Shown one piece after another: positions 9,049 through 18,148 of a stretch of 64,000 bases of DNA (positions within the stretch are counted from its first letter, which is position 1; every line of letters starts with the position of its first letter). The notes beneath the pieces are model-generated. The model worked only from the letters and a program-made list of their open reading frames with translations. It was not told the origin of the DNA and made no database searches. The DNA comes from Micrococcaceae bacterium Sec5.1 (GTDB taxonomy: Bacteria > Actinomycetota > Actinomycetes > Actinomycetales > Micrococcaceae), in the NCBI GenBank assembly GCA_039636795.1, contig CP143430.1, positions 1,736,001 through 1,800,000 of the forward strand. The letters run 5' to 3'. A program made the position numbers and the translations under genes.

Positions 9049-10164
9049 ATGGCCAGCTCATGGGCAACCCACCGGACACGGGAACGGATTGAGGACTTGT
9101 TTCTCGCCGCTGGGGATGACCATGCCCTTCGCGAGGCTGCCGTGGCGGAGCTCCGACACGCGGTGGGCTTCAGCGCTTTCGTCTGGCCCCTGACTGATCC
9201 CGAGTCGGCCACCGGTGTTGCGCCCATGGCGGCTGTGCCGTGCCCCAGCGAAGTGCCGCTGGTCATCAAGGCCAGATATGCCAGCCGAATAAACCGCTGG
9301 ACAGTCCTGTCCGAAGCCGAACGGCCGGCTGCCTCACTCTTTGCGGCCACAAATGGCGATCCCGCCCGACACCCGCTCTGGGACACCGTCCTGCGCGGAT
9401 ACGGAGTGGGAGACATAGCGTCACTTGCACTGGGGGACCAGCACGGTATCTGGTCATGGCTTGATCTCTGGAGGGAGGACACAGATCCTGCGTTCAGCGA
9501 GGAGGACCTCGACTTCCTTGTTTCGCTCGCGCCGGCAATGACCCGCGGACTGCGCCGCAGCCGGGCCCGGCAATTCGCCGCATCTCCTGTTGGGTCCAAA
9601 GGGTCCATGCCCGCCCAAGCGGTTCTGGTCATGGACGAAGACATGCAGGTCCTCGGGCAGACAAGCAGCGCCAGCAACTGGTTGTCCCTTCTGCAACGGG
9701 CGCCCCGGCCCCACGCCGGCATCCCGGCAGAGGTATACAACGTGGTGGCGCAGCTGTTGGCCAAGGAAGCGCATATTGACAATCGTGCGTCTGCAGCCAG
9801 AATCCATGTCGGTGGAGGCCAGTGGGCCTCCTTGCGGGCCGCGCGGATGGATAGTCCCACTCACTCGCCAAATGGTCCGGCCATCGCCGTCACCATCCAG
9901 GAATGCCTGCCCGCAGCCCGGCTTGGCGTATTCGTTCGGGCCTACGGATTGACGGCACGCGAAAGGCAGGCTTTGGCCTTGTTGGGGGCAGGCATGGATA
10001 ACGAGGTCCTCGCCGGCCGGATGCGGATCTCGCCCCTCACCGCACAGGATCATTTCAAGAGCATCTTCGCGAAAACCGGAATGCACAGCCGTGCCGGCGT
10101 CTTGGCGTTGGCACTTGGAAGCGCCGCAGGCGGTGACGCCGAATTTGTTGACTCTGCCGTTTAG
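9049..10164 (+). CDS. LuxR-family helix-turn-helix transcriptional regulator
   Basis: 371 aa. The C-terminal ~65 residues, YGLTARERQALALLGAGMDNEVLAGRMRIS and onward, form a GerE/LuxR DNA-binding domain (LTxRE motif; HTH about residues 310-345). The N-terminal ~290 residues lack a recognisable ATPase P-loop or receiver domain and may be a degenerate GAF-like sensor. The target is unknown. The gene converges on moaD and their stop codons overlap by 4 bp, so it could act locally, but this is only positional. No Shine-Dalgarno sequence precedes ATG 9049. Confidence 0.86.
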   Translation: MASSWATHRTRERIEDLFLAAGDDHALREAAVAELRHAVGFSAFVWPLTDPESATGVAPMAAVPCPSEVPLVIKARYASRINRWTVLSEAERPAASLFAATNGDPARHPLWDTVLRGYGVGDIASLALGDQHGIWSWLDLWREDTDPAFSEEDLDFLVSLAPAMTRGLRRSRARQFAASPVGSKGSMPAQAVLVMDEDMQVLGQTSSASNWLSLLQRAPRPHAGIPAEVYNVVAQLLAKEAHIDNRASAARIHVGGGQWASLRAARMDSPTHSPNGPAIAVTIQECLPAARLGVFVRAYGLTARERQALALLGAGMDNEVLAGRMRISPLTAQDHFKSIFAKTGMHSRAGVLALALGSAAGGDAEFVDSAV

Positions 10165-10427
10165 CCGCCTGCGAACGGCGGAAGGACGTCGATAACGTCC
10201 TCCGCACCCAGCGGGGCAGAAGGGTCCCGGACGGCTACTTCGTTCCTGAGGAAGCTGCTGCGGGCCACGACGCGGGCGAGCGTCGGCGTCCCCTCCGGGG
10301 GCACTGGACGTTCGACGGCGAGGGCAGCTTCCAGCAACGCCTCGAGGCTCGATCCTTCCGGGAGCGGGTGGATCTCCTCTTCGACACCTGCAGCGGCGCG
10401 TGCGGCAGCGAAGTAACGTACAAGCAA
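10161..10427 (-). CDS. moaD: Molybdopterin synthase small subunit MoaD
   Basis: 88 aa ubiquitin-like sulfur carrier ending in PPFAGG. The terminal Gly-Gly is the thiocarboxylation site that donates sulfur to precursor Z together with MoaE (encoded at 17641). Translation starts at TTG 10427, 4 nt after the moaA stop, with GGAGG about 9 nt upstream inside moaA. A moaA-moaD operon is therefore likely. No MoeB/MoeZ activating enzyme is in the window. Confidence 0.92.
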   Translation of the reverse strand: MLVRYFAAARAAAGVEEEIHPLPEGSSLEALLEAALAVERPVPPEGTPTLARVVARSSFLRNEVAVRDPSAPLGAEDVIDVLPPFAGG

Positions 10428-10431
10428 GGGT

Positions 10432-11559
10432 TCAGCCTCCGATTGCGCTCATGCTGCGGTCCGGCTGCACGAAGTCCGGTGCGCCGAGGCCGGTGTGGTC
10501 CATGCCGTGGGCTTTGGGTTTGACCCACATGGCGTCCTGCCAACGTTGGGCAAGCTCGTCGTCGGTAGCGCCCTCCCGAAGCAGTCCGAGGAGGTCGAAC
10601 TCCTCACGGGAGAACAGGCAACTCATGATCTTGCCCTCGGCAGTAATACGGGTGCGGCGGCAGTCTGAACAGAACGGTTCGGTGACCGAGGCGATGATCC
10701 CGACTGTGCCGAGGACGGACCCGCTGGCTTCACCGGTTGCCTGGTCCCGGCGTCGTACTTCAAAACGTTCGGCAGGGGCGCCGTCGCGTTCACGTGGATC
10801 CCGGCTGAGGACGAAGTCCTTGGACAGCAGTTCCCGGATTTCAGCCGCGGTGATCATGTTGCGCCGGGTCCAACCGTGGTCAGCGTCCAGCGGCATCTGT
10901 TCGATGAAGCGAAGTTCGTAGCCGCGGCCCAAGGCCCAAGCGAGGAGGTCCGGAGATTCGGCATCGTTGATGCCCCTCATCAGCACGGCATTTAACTTGA
11001 CCGGACCCAGACCTGCGGCCCACGCGGCGTCCACGCCGGCGAGGACACGGTCCAGGAAAGGCCGGCGCGTGAGCTTGGTGAAGGTTTCCTCGTGGAGCGA
11101 ATCCAGGGAAACGTTGATCCGGGTGAGTCCTGCGGCCTTGAGGGCGGCCGCTTTCTTGTCCAGACCCACGCCGTTGGTGGTCATCGAAATGGGAAGGTCA
11201 GGGTGCTCGTTCCGGATGCCTGCTATGACATCCACCAGGTCCGCCCGGACCAGGGGCTCACCGCCGGTGAGGCGCAACTCCCGTACGCCCAGGGCGTTAA
11301 CGCCTACCCGCACAATCCGAATGATTTCGTCTTTGGTCATCACCGCCTGCTTGGAGAGCCATTCCAACCCTTCGGCAGGCATGCAGTAAGTACAGCGCAG
11401 ATTGCACTTATCAGTCAGGGACAGGCGCATATCAGTAGCCCGGCGTCCGTAGCGGTCCCACAAGCCCGCGGGCGTGCCAGCCGGACGCGGCGGCGGAACC
11501 GGGCCGCTGCCCGCAGCGCTGCCCAAAGGAGGCACAGGCATGCCTAGCTGAACACTCAT
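10432..11559 (-). CDS. moaA: GTP 3',8-cyclase MoaA
   Basis: 375 aa radical SAM enzyme for the first step of molybdenum cofactor synthesis. The N-terminal SAM cluster motif is CNLRCTYC (C52, C56, C59). The C-terminal second 4Fe-4S cluster region contains CSDCRRTRITAEGKIMSC. The first ~30 residues are a Pro/Gly-rich extension. ATG 11559 lies exactly 6 nt after a minus-strand TAGCCT, so I keep this start and infer a leaderless mRNA. Confidence 0.96.
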   Translation of the reverse strand: MSVQLGMPVPPLGSAAGSGPVPPPRPAGTPAGLWDRYGRRATDMRLSLTDKCNLRCTYCMPAEGLEWLSKQAVMTKDEIIRIVRVGVNALGVRELRLTGGEPLVRADLVDVIAGIRNEHPDLPISMTTNGVGLDKKAAALKAAGLTRINVSLDSLHEETFTKLTRRPFLDRVLAGVDAAWAAGLGPVKLNAVLMRGINDAESPDLLAWALGRGYELRFIEQMPLDADHGWTRRNMITAAEIRELLSKDFVLSRDPRERDGAPAERFEVRRRDQATGEASGSVLGTVGIIASVTEPFCSDCRRTRITAEGKIMSCLFSREEFDLLGLLREGATDDELAQRWQDAMWVKPKAHGMDHTGLGAPDFVQPDRSMSAIGG

Positions 11560-11565
11560 AAATTC

Positions 11566-11571
11566 AGGCTA
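11566..11571 (-). promoter_or_regulatory. -10 hexamer of moaA-moaD
   Basis: TAGCCT on the minus strand, 6 nt before ATG 11559. It lies in the 200-nt divergent gap shared with the response-regulator gene. Confidence 0.5.
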
Positions 11572-11747
11572 CGCCACCCAGGCCTGAACAGTGATACCGG
11601 CTACATTCCGTTTCACTCATCGGACGCTTCGTTCAGGTGCCACCGAATGTGGCCCCTGACATGTCGCCGGCGGTAGGCAGTTCTTACGGAATGCGTACAT
11701 TCGCGCGGAAGTGACCCGTATCCGGTGCCGGGCAGCTCCGGCGTACT

Positions 11748-11753
11748 TATGCT
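11748..11753 (+). promoter_or_regulatory. -10 hexamer of the response-regulator operon
   Basis: TATGCT, 6 nt before GTG 11760. This favours GTG 11760 over the in-frame ATG at 11766. Confidence 0.45.
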
Positions 11754-11759
11754 GAAAGC

Positions 11760-12497
11760 GTGACCATGCAATCGGCATCATCAGCGGCAGAGCCTGGCAA
11801 TCGCCGCATCCTCCTCGTCGAAGACGAGCAGACGATCGCTGATGTTGTCCGCGACTATCTCCTGCAGGCCGGTTTCCAAGTGGACATGGCTGGCGATGGG
11901 TTCACGGCGCTCAAGCTGGCCGCAACGCGCCAGCCTGATCTGGTGATCCTCGATCGCATGCTGCCAGGACTGGACGGCGTGGAAGTGTGTCGTCGGCTCC
12001 GTCAAAGCATGAGCGTGCCGGTCATTATGGTGACGGCCCTGGGAACCGAAGATGACCGGATCCTGGGTTTGGAGATGGGCGCGGACGATTACGTCACCAA
12101 GCCGTTCTCGCCGCGCGAGCTTGTCCTTCGCGTCAAGTCCGTGCTGCGCCGCAGCGTCAAGGAATTCTCCCCTGAACCACCTGTTGAAGTGGCGGGCTTT
12201 GAACTCGATCCCGCATCCCGGACCGTCACTCACCTTGGAGCGCCGCTGACGTTGACACTGCGTGAATTCGATCTGCTGGCCTTCATGCTGCGCAGGCCCA
12301 ACCAGGTCTTCAGCCGGGAAGAACTCATCAAGGCAGTGTGGGGCTGGGACTTTGGCGATCTTTCCACCGTGACCGTCCATGTACGCCGCCTCCGCGAGAA
12401 GATCGAAGTCAACCCCACCAAACCTGAGCTCCTGAGGACGGTTTGGGGCGTTGGCTACAGGTTCGATGCCAAGGGGGATGGCCATGGAGAGCACTGA
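11760..12497 (+). CDS. OmpR/PhoB-family response regulator
   Basis: 245 aa. The receiver domain has acidic residues in LVEDEQ (E21, D22), phospho-acceptor D65 (ILDRMLPG) and K114 (YVTKPF). A C-terminal winged-helix DNA-binding domain follows (LTLREFDLLAFMLRRPNQVFSREELI ... RTVWGVGYRF). It overlaps the downstream kinase gene by 14 nt. The same operon continues into a molybdoenzyme and Moco genes, so it may regulate them, but that is inference from position. Confidence 0.94.
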   Translation: MTMQSASSAAEPGNRRILLVEDEQTIADVVRDYLLQAGFQVDMAGDGFTALKLAATRQPDLVILDRMLPGLDGVEVCRRLRQSMSVPVIMVTALGTEDDRILGLEMGADDYVTKPFSPRELVLRVKSVLRRSVKEFSPEPPVEVAGFELDPASRTVTHLGAPLTLTLREFDLLAFMLRRPNQVFSREELIKAVWGWDFGDLSTVTVHVRRLREKIEVNPTKPELLRTVWGVGYRFDAKGDGHGEH

Positions 12498-13698
12498 GCT
12501 TGTCACCATCCTTGCCTGGGTGCTCCTGTGGGCAATGGTCATCGGTGCCATCACGTTTTTGCTGCTGCGTGTCCTTCGCCGGGCCTCCGTGTTGGCCCAG
12601 ATCTGCCTGGTGGTGGTAGCTACCGTGGCCGTTCTCGTGGCAGGGATGGTCAGTGCCTTCAACGCCATGTTCATTTCGGCCAGGGACCTTGAGGTTATGT
12701 GGTACATCCTGGCCATGGCTTCGGCAGTAGCAGTGGCCTTGTCGCTCGTACTGGGAGCCAGGGTTTCCCGGAACGCAGCGCGCCTCGTGGCGGCGGCCAG
12801 GAGACTCGGCCGGGGCGAAACCCTGGATCACAACAGTGCGGATGGAAAGCGGGCTGAACCTGCCATGACCTCGGAACTCGCTGAACTGGCCCAGGAGTTG
12901 GAGGCCAGCAGCCGTAACCTGGCGGAGTCGCGGGCCAGGGAAGCCGCTATTGAAACCGCGCGGCGCGAGCTGGTCTCGTGGATTTCACATGACCTCCGGA
13001 CTCCACTTGCCAGCATGCGCGCCATGACCGAAGCCCTCGAGGACGGCATGGTCGCTGATATCCCGGAGTATTACCGGAAGATCATCGGGCAGACCGAACA
13101 AATGACCGCCATGGTCAACGACCTCCTGGAGTTGTCCAAGATCCAGGCCGGAAGCCTTCGCTTGCGCGCCGAATCGCTGGACCTCTATGACCTTGTCAGC
13201 GATGCGTTGTCCGATCTGGCGCCGCTGGCCGCCCAACGCGCCATTAGGCTCACTGGCGGCGGAGACCGCGAATGCATGGCCGTAGCCGACGGACCCAGCA
13301 TGGCCCGGGCTGTCCGGAACGTGCTGCTCAACGCGATTATTTACAGCACGCCGGACACCGAGGTACACATCAGCGTTGGGCGTGACAACGGAAACGCTGT
13401 GGTCGCCGTGGAAGACCACTGCGGGGGCATCCCGGAGGAAGACCTTCCCCACCTGTTCGAAACCGGCTGGCAAAAGGACCCTTCCCGGGGGAGCCCGTCG
13501 GGAGCACAGGGAAGCTACACAGGGGCAGGAATCGGATTAAGCATGGTGTCCGGCATCGTGAAAGCCCACGGGGGAGCTGTGAACGTGGAAAACGTCGACG
13601 GCGGTTGTCGGTTTGCGCTGTCGCTTCCGGCCGGCTCCCTTCCGGAGGGCTCCCTTGCGGCAGGATCTGCCGTGGATCGCCAAGGAGGCGCAGCATGA
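12484..13698 (+). CDS. Membrane sensor histidine kinase
   Basis: 404 aa. Two N-terminal membrane helices (about residues 5-30 and 40-75, with a short loop) are followed by a HAMP-like stretch. The HisKA domain has the H-box ISHDLRTPLASMRA with phospho-acceptor H169. The HATPase domain carries VEDHCGGIPEEDLPHLF and GAGIGLSMVSGIVKAHGG. AAGGGGG at about 12470 sets ATG 12484 rather than 12451 or 12478. The extracytoplasmic loop is too short for a large sensor domain, so sensing may be within the membrane. Confidence 0.93.
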   Translation: MESTELVTILAWVLLWAMVIGAITFLLLRVLRRASVLAQICLVVVATVAVLVAGMVSAFNAMFISARDLEVMWYILAMASAVAVALSLVLGARVSRNAARLVAAARRLGRGETLDHNSADGKRAEPAMTSELAELAQELEASSRNLAESRAREAAIETARRELVSWISHDLRTPLASMRAMTEALEDGMVADIPEYYRKIIGQTEQMTAMVNDLLELSKIQAGSLRLRAESLDLYDLVSDALSDLAPLAAQRAIRLTGGGDRECMAVADGPSMARAVRNVLLNAIIYSTPDTEVHISVGRDNGNAVVAVEDHCGGIPEEDLPHLFETGWQKDPSRGSPSGAQGSYTGAGIGLSMVSGIVKAHGGAVNVENVDGGCRFALSLPAGSLPEGSLAAGSAVDRQGGAA

Positions 13699-15281
13699 GA
13701 AAGCCTGGATTCTGGGCAGCGGTTGCCGGGGTGGCTGCCGGGGCAGCAGGCATTGCTGCAGGCGAGTTGAGCGCCGGCTTCCTCAGCCCCCTCGTTTCGC
13801 CGGTGACGGCCCTGGGCGGTGCCGTCATCGATTCCGTTCCTCCCGGGGTGAAGGACCTCGCCGTGCAGCTCTTCGGGACGGCGGACAAGATCGTGCTGGT
13901 CGCTTCCATCCTGATTGTGGCCGTGGTTCTGGCTGCCCTGGCCGGGATTCTGGAGCGCCGTCGGACCGGACTCGGACTTGTTCTGGCGGCCTTGGCAGGC
14001 GCGGCGGGCCTAAGCGCAGTCCTGACCCGGGCCCAAACAACACCGCAAGCCGCCATCGCGCCCATCGTGGCCGCCGTCGTCACCATGCTGCTGCTCCGCA
14101 CGCTCATTCGCCGGCTGGGCACCTGGGTGCCGCCGCGTGAAGCGTCATCCGGCGTGGTGCCATCTGCTGAAGGGTCCACAGCCAGTGCCTCACCCTCGCC
14201 GGAGCCTGCCCCTCTGGCAAGGCGGAGCTTCCTGAACGCACTGGCGGTCACATCGATTGCGGCAGCTGTTGGCGGCGTTGTCACCAGCGTCCTCACGCGC
14301 GCGACGGCCGTGGCTTCCGGTTTCAGGGGCTCATTAACGCTGCCAGCTCCGGCGACAACCCAGCAGGCGATCCCTAACGGGGCTTCACTGCCGCTGGAAG
14401 GGATCAGCACCTTGGTGACACCGAACCCTGACTTTTACCGTATCGACACTGCATTGACCGTTCCGGCCATCGACCCTCCAGCGTGGAAATTGAAAGTGAC
14501 CGGAATGGTGGATCGCGAGATCGAACTCGATTTCGCGACGCTCCTCACCAAGCCGATGACGGAACGGCACATCACTATCGCGTGCGTGTCCAATGAAGTG
14601 GGCGGCGATCTCATCGGCAATGCCCTGTGGCTCGGGTGGCCTGTGCGGGAGCTCCTGGCCATGGCGGGTCCCAAACCAGGAGCGGACATGGTGCTGTCCA
14701 CCAGCAACGATGGCTTTACAGCAAGTACGCCGCTGGAAGCGCTCACGGATGACCGCGATGCCCTCCTGGCCGTTGGCATGAATGGCGAGCCGCTGCCCCT
14801 GGAACATGGATTCCCAGTGCGGATGATCGTGCCCGGACTCTACGGCTTCGTCTCAGCAACCAAATGGCTCACCGAACTCAAGGTCACCCGATTCGCGGAC
14901 GATACCGCTTACTGGACTCCCCGCGGCTGGAGTGATCACGGCCCCATCAAGACGCAGTCCCGGATCGACGTACCGCGCAGTGGCCGCACGGTCAAAGCAG
15001 GCAAAGTGCAGTTTGGTGGTGTCGCTTGGGCCCAGCACCGCGGCGTTGACCATGTGGAGCTCCGCGTCAACCGTGGTCCTTGGCGCCAGACGATGCTTGC
15101 ACCGGGGATATCCACGGATACCTGGTACCAGTGGCAGCTGGGACTTGATCTCACGCCCGGCAACTATGAAGTCCAGGTGCGTGCCACTGACTCCACGGGC
15201 AAACCACAGACCGAAGACCGGACCCCGGTAGCTCCCGACGGCGCCACCGGGTACCACACCATCAACGTGAAGGTCACTTAA
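13695..15281 (+). CDS. Membrane-anchored sulfite-oxidase-like molybdopterin oxidoreductase
   Basis: 528 aa. The N-terminal ~200 residues contain about four hydrophobic helices and a second RRSFLNALAV segment resembling a twin-arginine-type helix. From residue ~240 comes an oxidoreductase molybdopterin-binding domain: ITIACVSNEVGGDLIGNALWLGWPVRELL, where C297 is the expected Mo ligand. A C-terminal Mo-co dimerisation-like beta domain follows (VDHVELRVNRGPW). The start codon overlaps the kinase stop (ATGA) and is preceded by AAGGAGG. The substrate is unknown. The downstream moeA-moaC-mog-moaE genes supply its cofactor. Confidence 0.9.
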   Translation: MRKPGFWAAVAGVAAGAAGIAAGELSAGFLSPLVSPVTALGGAVIDSVPPGVKDLAVQLFGTADKIVLVASILIVAVVLAALAGILERRRTGLGLVLAALAGAAGLSAVLTRAQTTPQAAIAPIVAAVVTMLLLRTLIRRLGTWVPPREASSGVVPSAEGSTASASPSPEPAPLARRSFLNALAVTSIAAAVGGVVTSVLTRATAVASGFRGSLTLPAPATTQQAIPNGASLPLEGISTLVTPNPDFYRIDTALTVPAIDPPAWKLKVTGMVDREIELDFATLLTKPMTERHITIACVSNEVGGDLIGNALWLGWPVRELLAMAGPKPGADMVLSTSNDGFTASTPLEALTDDRDALLAVGMNGEPLPLEHGFPVRMIVPGLYGFVSATKWLTELKVTRFADDTAYWTPRGWSDHGPIKTQSRIDVPRSGRTVKAGKVQFGGVAWAQHRGVDHVELRVNRGPWRQTMLAPGISTDTWYQWQLGLDLTPGNYEVQVRATDSTGKPQTEDRTPVAPDGATGYHTINVKVT

Positions 15282-15320
15282 GGCCCTACTCTGGGTACGT
15301 CCGGATAATCTCCGGCCCCG

Positions 15321-15346
15321 AGCGTGACCACACAGCGTGACCACAC
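15321..15346. repeat. Perfect 13-bp tandem duplication before moeA
   Basis: AGCGTGACCACAC occurs twice in immediate succession (15321-15333 and 15334-15346), directly upstream of the moeA Shine-Dalgarno AGGAGG. Confidence 0.85.
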
Positions 15347-15358
15347 AGGAGGATGTCC

Positions 15359-16585
15359 TTGCCCAGATCCGTTGCTGCCCATCGCGACGCCGTGGTGGAA
15401 CTACTGAGCGGTCCAGCCGCGACCACGTCAACTGAACAGCTGCCGCTACTGGAAGCCCTGGGCAAGGCGCTCGCCGTCGACCTCCAGGCGCCACTTTCCC
15501 TGCCGCCCTTCGCCAACTCCCAAATGGACGGCTTTGCCGTCAACTCTGCTGACATTCCCGACGGCGGCGCGAAGCTACGCGTGGCGGCACCGGTTCCAGC
15601 GGGGGCGGCTCCGGAGGCGTTGAAGCCAGGCTATGCCGTGCCCATCATGACCGGCGCCATGATTCCCGAGGGTGCCGACGCCGTGGTTCCCATTGAGCGG
15701 GCGCGTCCCAGCACTTTCCCGAATCCTGAGGCCAGGGACGTTGAGGTTGATCTGCCCGCCACTGCTCCGGGCACCTATGTTCGAAACGCCGGCAGCGACA
15801 TCCAGGAAGGGGAGTTGGCCCTCCCCGCGGGGACCTGTTTAGGACCAGCGCAGCTCGGCTTGTTGGCCGCATTGGGGCTGACCGCCGTCGAAGTCCGCAA
15901 GCCATTGCGCGTCCTGCTGGTCACCACGGGCGATGAGGTCCTGGAACCGGGCCGGAATCTCACGCCCGGCAAGATCTACGACTCCAACGGAATCCTCCTG
16001 GAAGCATCCATGCGCCAAGCGGGTCTTGACGTGGTACGAAGCGGAATCTCCGATGACGATCCCGCACGATTGCTCGCAGTACTTCGCAACCACGTCGGAA
16101 GCGAAGACGGCAAGCACCCGGTGGACCTGATCGTGACCACCGGTGGCGTCAGCAAGGGGGCGTACGAGGTTGTCCGCCAAGCCATGGCCGCCCAGCACGT
16201 GGAGTTCCTGCCAGTTGCCATGCAGCCCGGCGGCCCACAGGGGATCGGCCGCTTTGAAGGTGTTCCGTTCCTCGGCTTTCCCGGCAACCCTGTCAGCTGC
16301 CTTGTCTCCTACGAAATGTTCCTGCGCCCTGCCTTGTCGCTGATCCACGGTGTCCCGGCACCGCGGCCAGTACAGCGGGCACGCTTGGCGGAACCCCTGC
16401 GCTCACCCGAGGGCAAGCATCAAGTGCGCCGCGGAACAGTGCTGCCTGACGGCTCCGTTCGAATGGAAGGTGGCGCGGGAAGCCACCTGATGCACGCCTT
16501 GGCGCGATCGAACGCCCTGGTGCAGATTCCCAGCGACGTCACGGAACTCGCGGAGGGAAGCGAAGTGGAAGTATGGATGCTGTGA
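15359..16585 (+). CDS. moeA: Molybdopterin molybdenumtransferase MoeA
   Basis: About 408 aa. Inserts molybdate into adenylylated molybdopterin. MoeA features are NSQMDGFAV near the N-terminus, [26 protein letters not shown], the MPT-binding [11 protein letters not shown] and [22 protein letters not shown] (15347-15352) abuts an in-frame ATG at 15353, which leaves no spacer. TTG 15359 is 6 nt downstream and is my preferred start. It overlaps moaC by 13 nt at its 3' end. Confidence 0.93.
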   Translation: MPRSVAAHRDAVVELLSGPAATTSTEQLPLLEALGKALAVDLQAPLSLPPFANSQMDGFAVNSADIPDGGAKLRVAAPVPAGAAPEALKPGYAVPIMTGAMIPEGADAVVPIERARPSTFPNPEARDVEVDLPATAPGTYVRNAGSDIQEGELALPAGTCLGPAQLGLLAALGLTAVEVRKPLRVLLVTTGDEVLEPGRNLTPGKIYDSNGILLEASMRQAGLDVVRSGISDDDPARLLAVLRNHVGSEDGKHPVDLIVTTGGVSKGAYEVVRQAMAAQHVEFLPVAMQPGGPQGIGRFEGVPFLGFPGNPVSCLVSYEMFLRPALSLIHGVPAPRPVQRARLAEPLRSPEGKHQVRRGTVLPDGSVRMEGGAGSHLMHALARSNALVQIPSDVTELAEGSEVEVWML

Positions 16586-17151
16586 ATGAAATTCCCACGA
16601 ACACGTCCGGCAACAGCGGCGGCCTGACCCATCTCCGGCAAGACGGTACTGCCCAGATGGTGGATGTCTCAGAGAAAGCAGTTACCACCCGTGAGGCAAC
16701 TGCCACGGCCACGGTGCGCAGCACTGCCGAAGTCCTGGCGCTTCTCGGCGCTGGCGAATTACCCAAGGGCGACGCGCTCGCAGTGGCGCGCGTGGCAGGG
16801 ATTATGGCCGCTAAGAAGACACCGGAACTGATCCCGCTGTGCCACCCGTTGCCGATCTCCAAAGTCACCGTTGATTTTGAGCTGGGAGCCGACTCGATCG
16901 AAGTACTGGCTACCGTGAAGACCCGCGGTGTCACCGGCGTCGAAATGGAAGCACTTACGGCTGCGTCCGTAGCGGCCCTGAGCGTCTACGACATGATCAA
17001 GGCTGTGGATAAGCATGCAGTGCTGACGGACATCCAGGTGCTGGCAAAAAGTGGTGGCAAAAGCGGGGATTGGAAGCACGGAGAGTGGAACCGAGGCAGC
17101 GCAGCCCCGGAATCCGCCCCGGAAGCCGCCCCGGAAGGAGCCCAAGCATGA
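16573..17151 (+). CDS. moaC: Cyclic pyranopterin monophosphate synthase MoaC
   Basis: 192 aa. Acts after MoaA in Moco synthesis. [16 protein letters not shown], the [15 protein letters not shown] active-site segment, and [26 protein letters not shown] are all present. Relative to typical MoaC (~160 aa) there is a short N-terminal polar leader and an Ala/Pro/Glu-rich C-terminal tail ([12 protein letters not shown]). The start overlaps moeA and the stop overlaps the next gene (ATGA). Confidence 0.95.
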   Translation: MDAVNEIPTNTSGNSGGLTHLRQDGTAQMVDVSEKAVTTREATATATVRSTAEVLALLGAGELPKGDALAVARVAGIMAAKKTPELIPLCHPLPISKVTVDFELGADSIEVLATVKTRGVTGVEMEALTAASVAALSVYDMIKAVDKHAVLTDIQVLAKSGGKSGDWKHGEWNRGSAAPESAPEAAPEGAQA

Positions 17152-17651
17152 ATGCGTGCGAACCAAACGCCCACGGGCCGCGGAAGGCCGGCGTCGTTAT
17201 TGCCTCCACCCGTGCGGCAGCGGGAATCTACGCCGACGAAACCGGCCCCGTCATCCTGGATTGGCTCAAGGAGCATGGCTTTGATGCCTTCCCCACCATG
17301 GTGGTGCCGGATGGCGAGCCCGTTGGCGCGGCTTTGAGGGCGCTCCTGACGCAGCAGCCCGCCGTCGTCATCACCAGTGGTGGAACGGGCCTGAGTCCGG
17401 ACGACCAGACGCCGGAAGTAACGTTGCCGCTGCTGGATCGTGAGATCCCGGGCATTATGGAAGGCATTCGGCGGGCGGGCACTGCAAAGACGCCCATGGC
17501 CATGCTGAGCCGTGGCCACGCCGGAGCAGCAGGAAAGACATTCATCATTAACTTGCCCGGCTCCCCGAAGGGCGTCATGGATGGCTTGACTGTCCTGGAT
17601 CCGGTGATCGGGCACCTTTGCGATCAATTGGAAGGAAGCCATGGGCACTGA
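17148..17651 (+). CDS. mog: Molybdopterin adenylyltransferase (MogA/MoaB family)
   Basis: 167 aa. Adenylylates molybdopterin before MoeA acts. [18 protein letters not shown] and [13 protein letters not shown] are the family motifs. The ATG overlaps the moaC stop. A second in-frame ATG, ATG 17154, is not excluded, and the family N-terminus tolerates either. The 3' end overlaps moaE by 11 nt. Confidence 0.93.
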   Translation: MNACEPNAHGPRKAGVVIASTRAAAGIYADETGPVILDWLKEHGFDAFPTMVVPDGEPVGAALRALLTQQPAVVITSGGTGLSPDDQTPEVTLPLLDREIPGIMEGIRRAGTAKTPMAMLSRGHAGAAGKTFIINLPGSPKGVMDGLTVLDPVIGHLCDQLEGSHGH

Positions 17652-18096
17652 AACAGATTTTGAAGTTGTTAGCGCGGTCCTGAGCGACGAGCCTATCTCC
17701 GTGGACCAGGCAATTGCCGCCGTGGAGTCTGACACCGCCGGGGCAGTAGTCAGCTTCAGCGGCGTGGTGCGCAACCACGATTCCGGTAAGCCCGTGGACC
17801 GCCTGAGCTACAGCGCCCATCCCACAGCGCACCGGATCATGTCCGACGTCGTCGCGCAGCTGGTCGCGGAGCACTCCGGCGAAGCAGAGCAACCGGTCAG
17901 GATTTGGGCCGCGCACAGGATTGGGATGCTGGAGATCGGTGATCCCGCGCTGGTGTGTGCCGTTGCGGCCGCCCACCGGGGCCAGGCGTTTGCCGTTTGT
18001 GCGGAACTCGTGGACCGGGTCAAAGCTCAGGTGCCCATTTGGAAGGAACAGTTCTTCAGCGACGGCACGGTGGAATGGGTCGGGTCAGGGGAGTAG
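17641..18096 (+). CDS. moaE: Molybdopterin synthase catalytic subunit MoaE
   Basis: 151 aa. Partner of MoaD in converting precursor Z to molybdopterin. GAVVSFSGVVRNHDSGKPVDRLSYSAHP and the C-terminal DRVKAQVPIWKEQFFSDGTVEWV, which contains the catalytic Lys, match MoaE. GGAAGG precedes the ATG. It is the last gene of the plus-strand Moco run that begins with the response regulator. Confidence 0.95.
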   Translation: MGTETDFEVVSAVLSDEPISVDQAIAAVESDTAGAVVSFSGVVRNHDSGKPVDRLSYSAHPTAHRIMSDVVAQLVAEHSGEAEQPVRIWAAHRIGMLEIGDPALVCAVAAAHRGQAFAVCAELVDRVKAQVPIWKEQFFSDGTVEWVGSGE

Positions 18097-18135
18097 GCGC
18101 GGAGTCACGGTTCCTGCCGTACCCCGGCCCGGCGG

Positions 18136-18141
18136 TAGGGT
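18136..18141 (+). promoter_or_regulatory. -10 hexamer of dapB
   Basis: TAGGGT, 7 nt before ATG 18149. An AAAGG in the gap could also serve as a weak ribosome site. Confidence 0.4.
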
Positions 18142-18148
18142 TAAAGGC

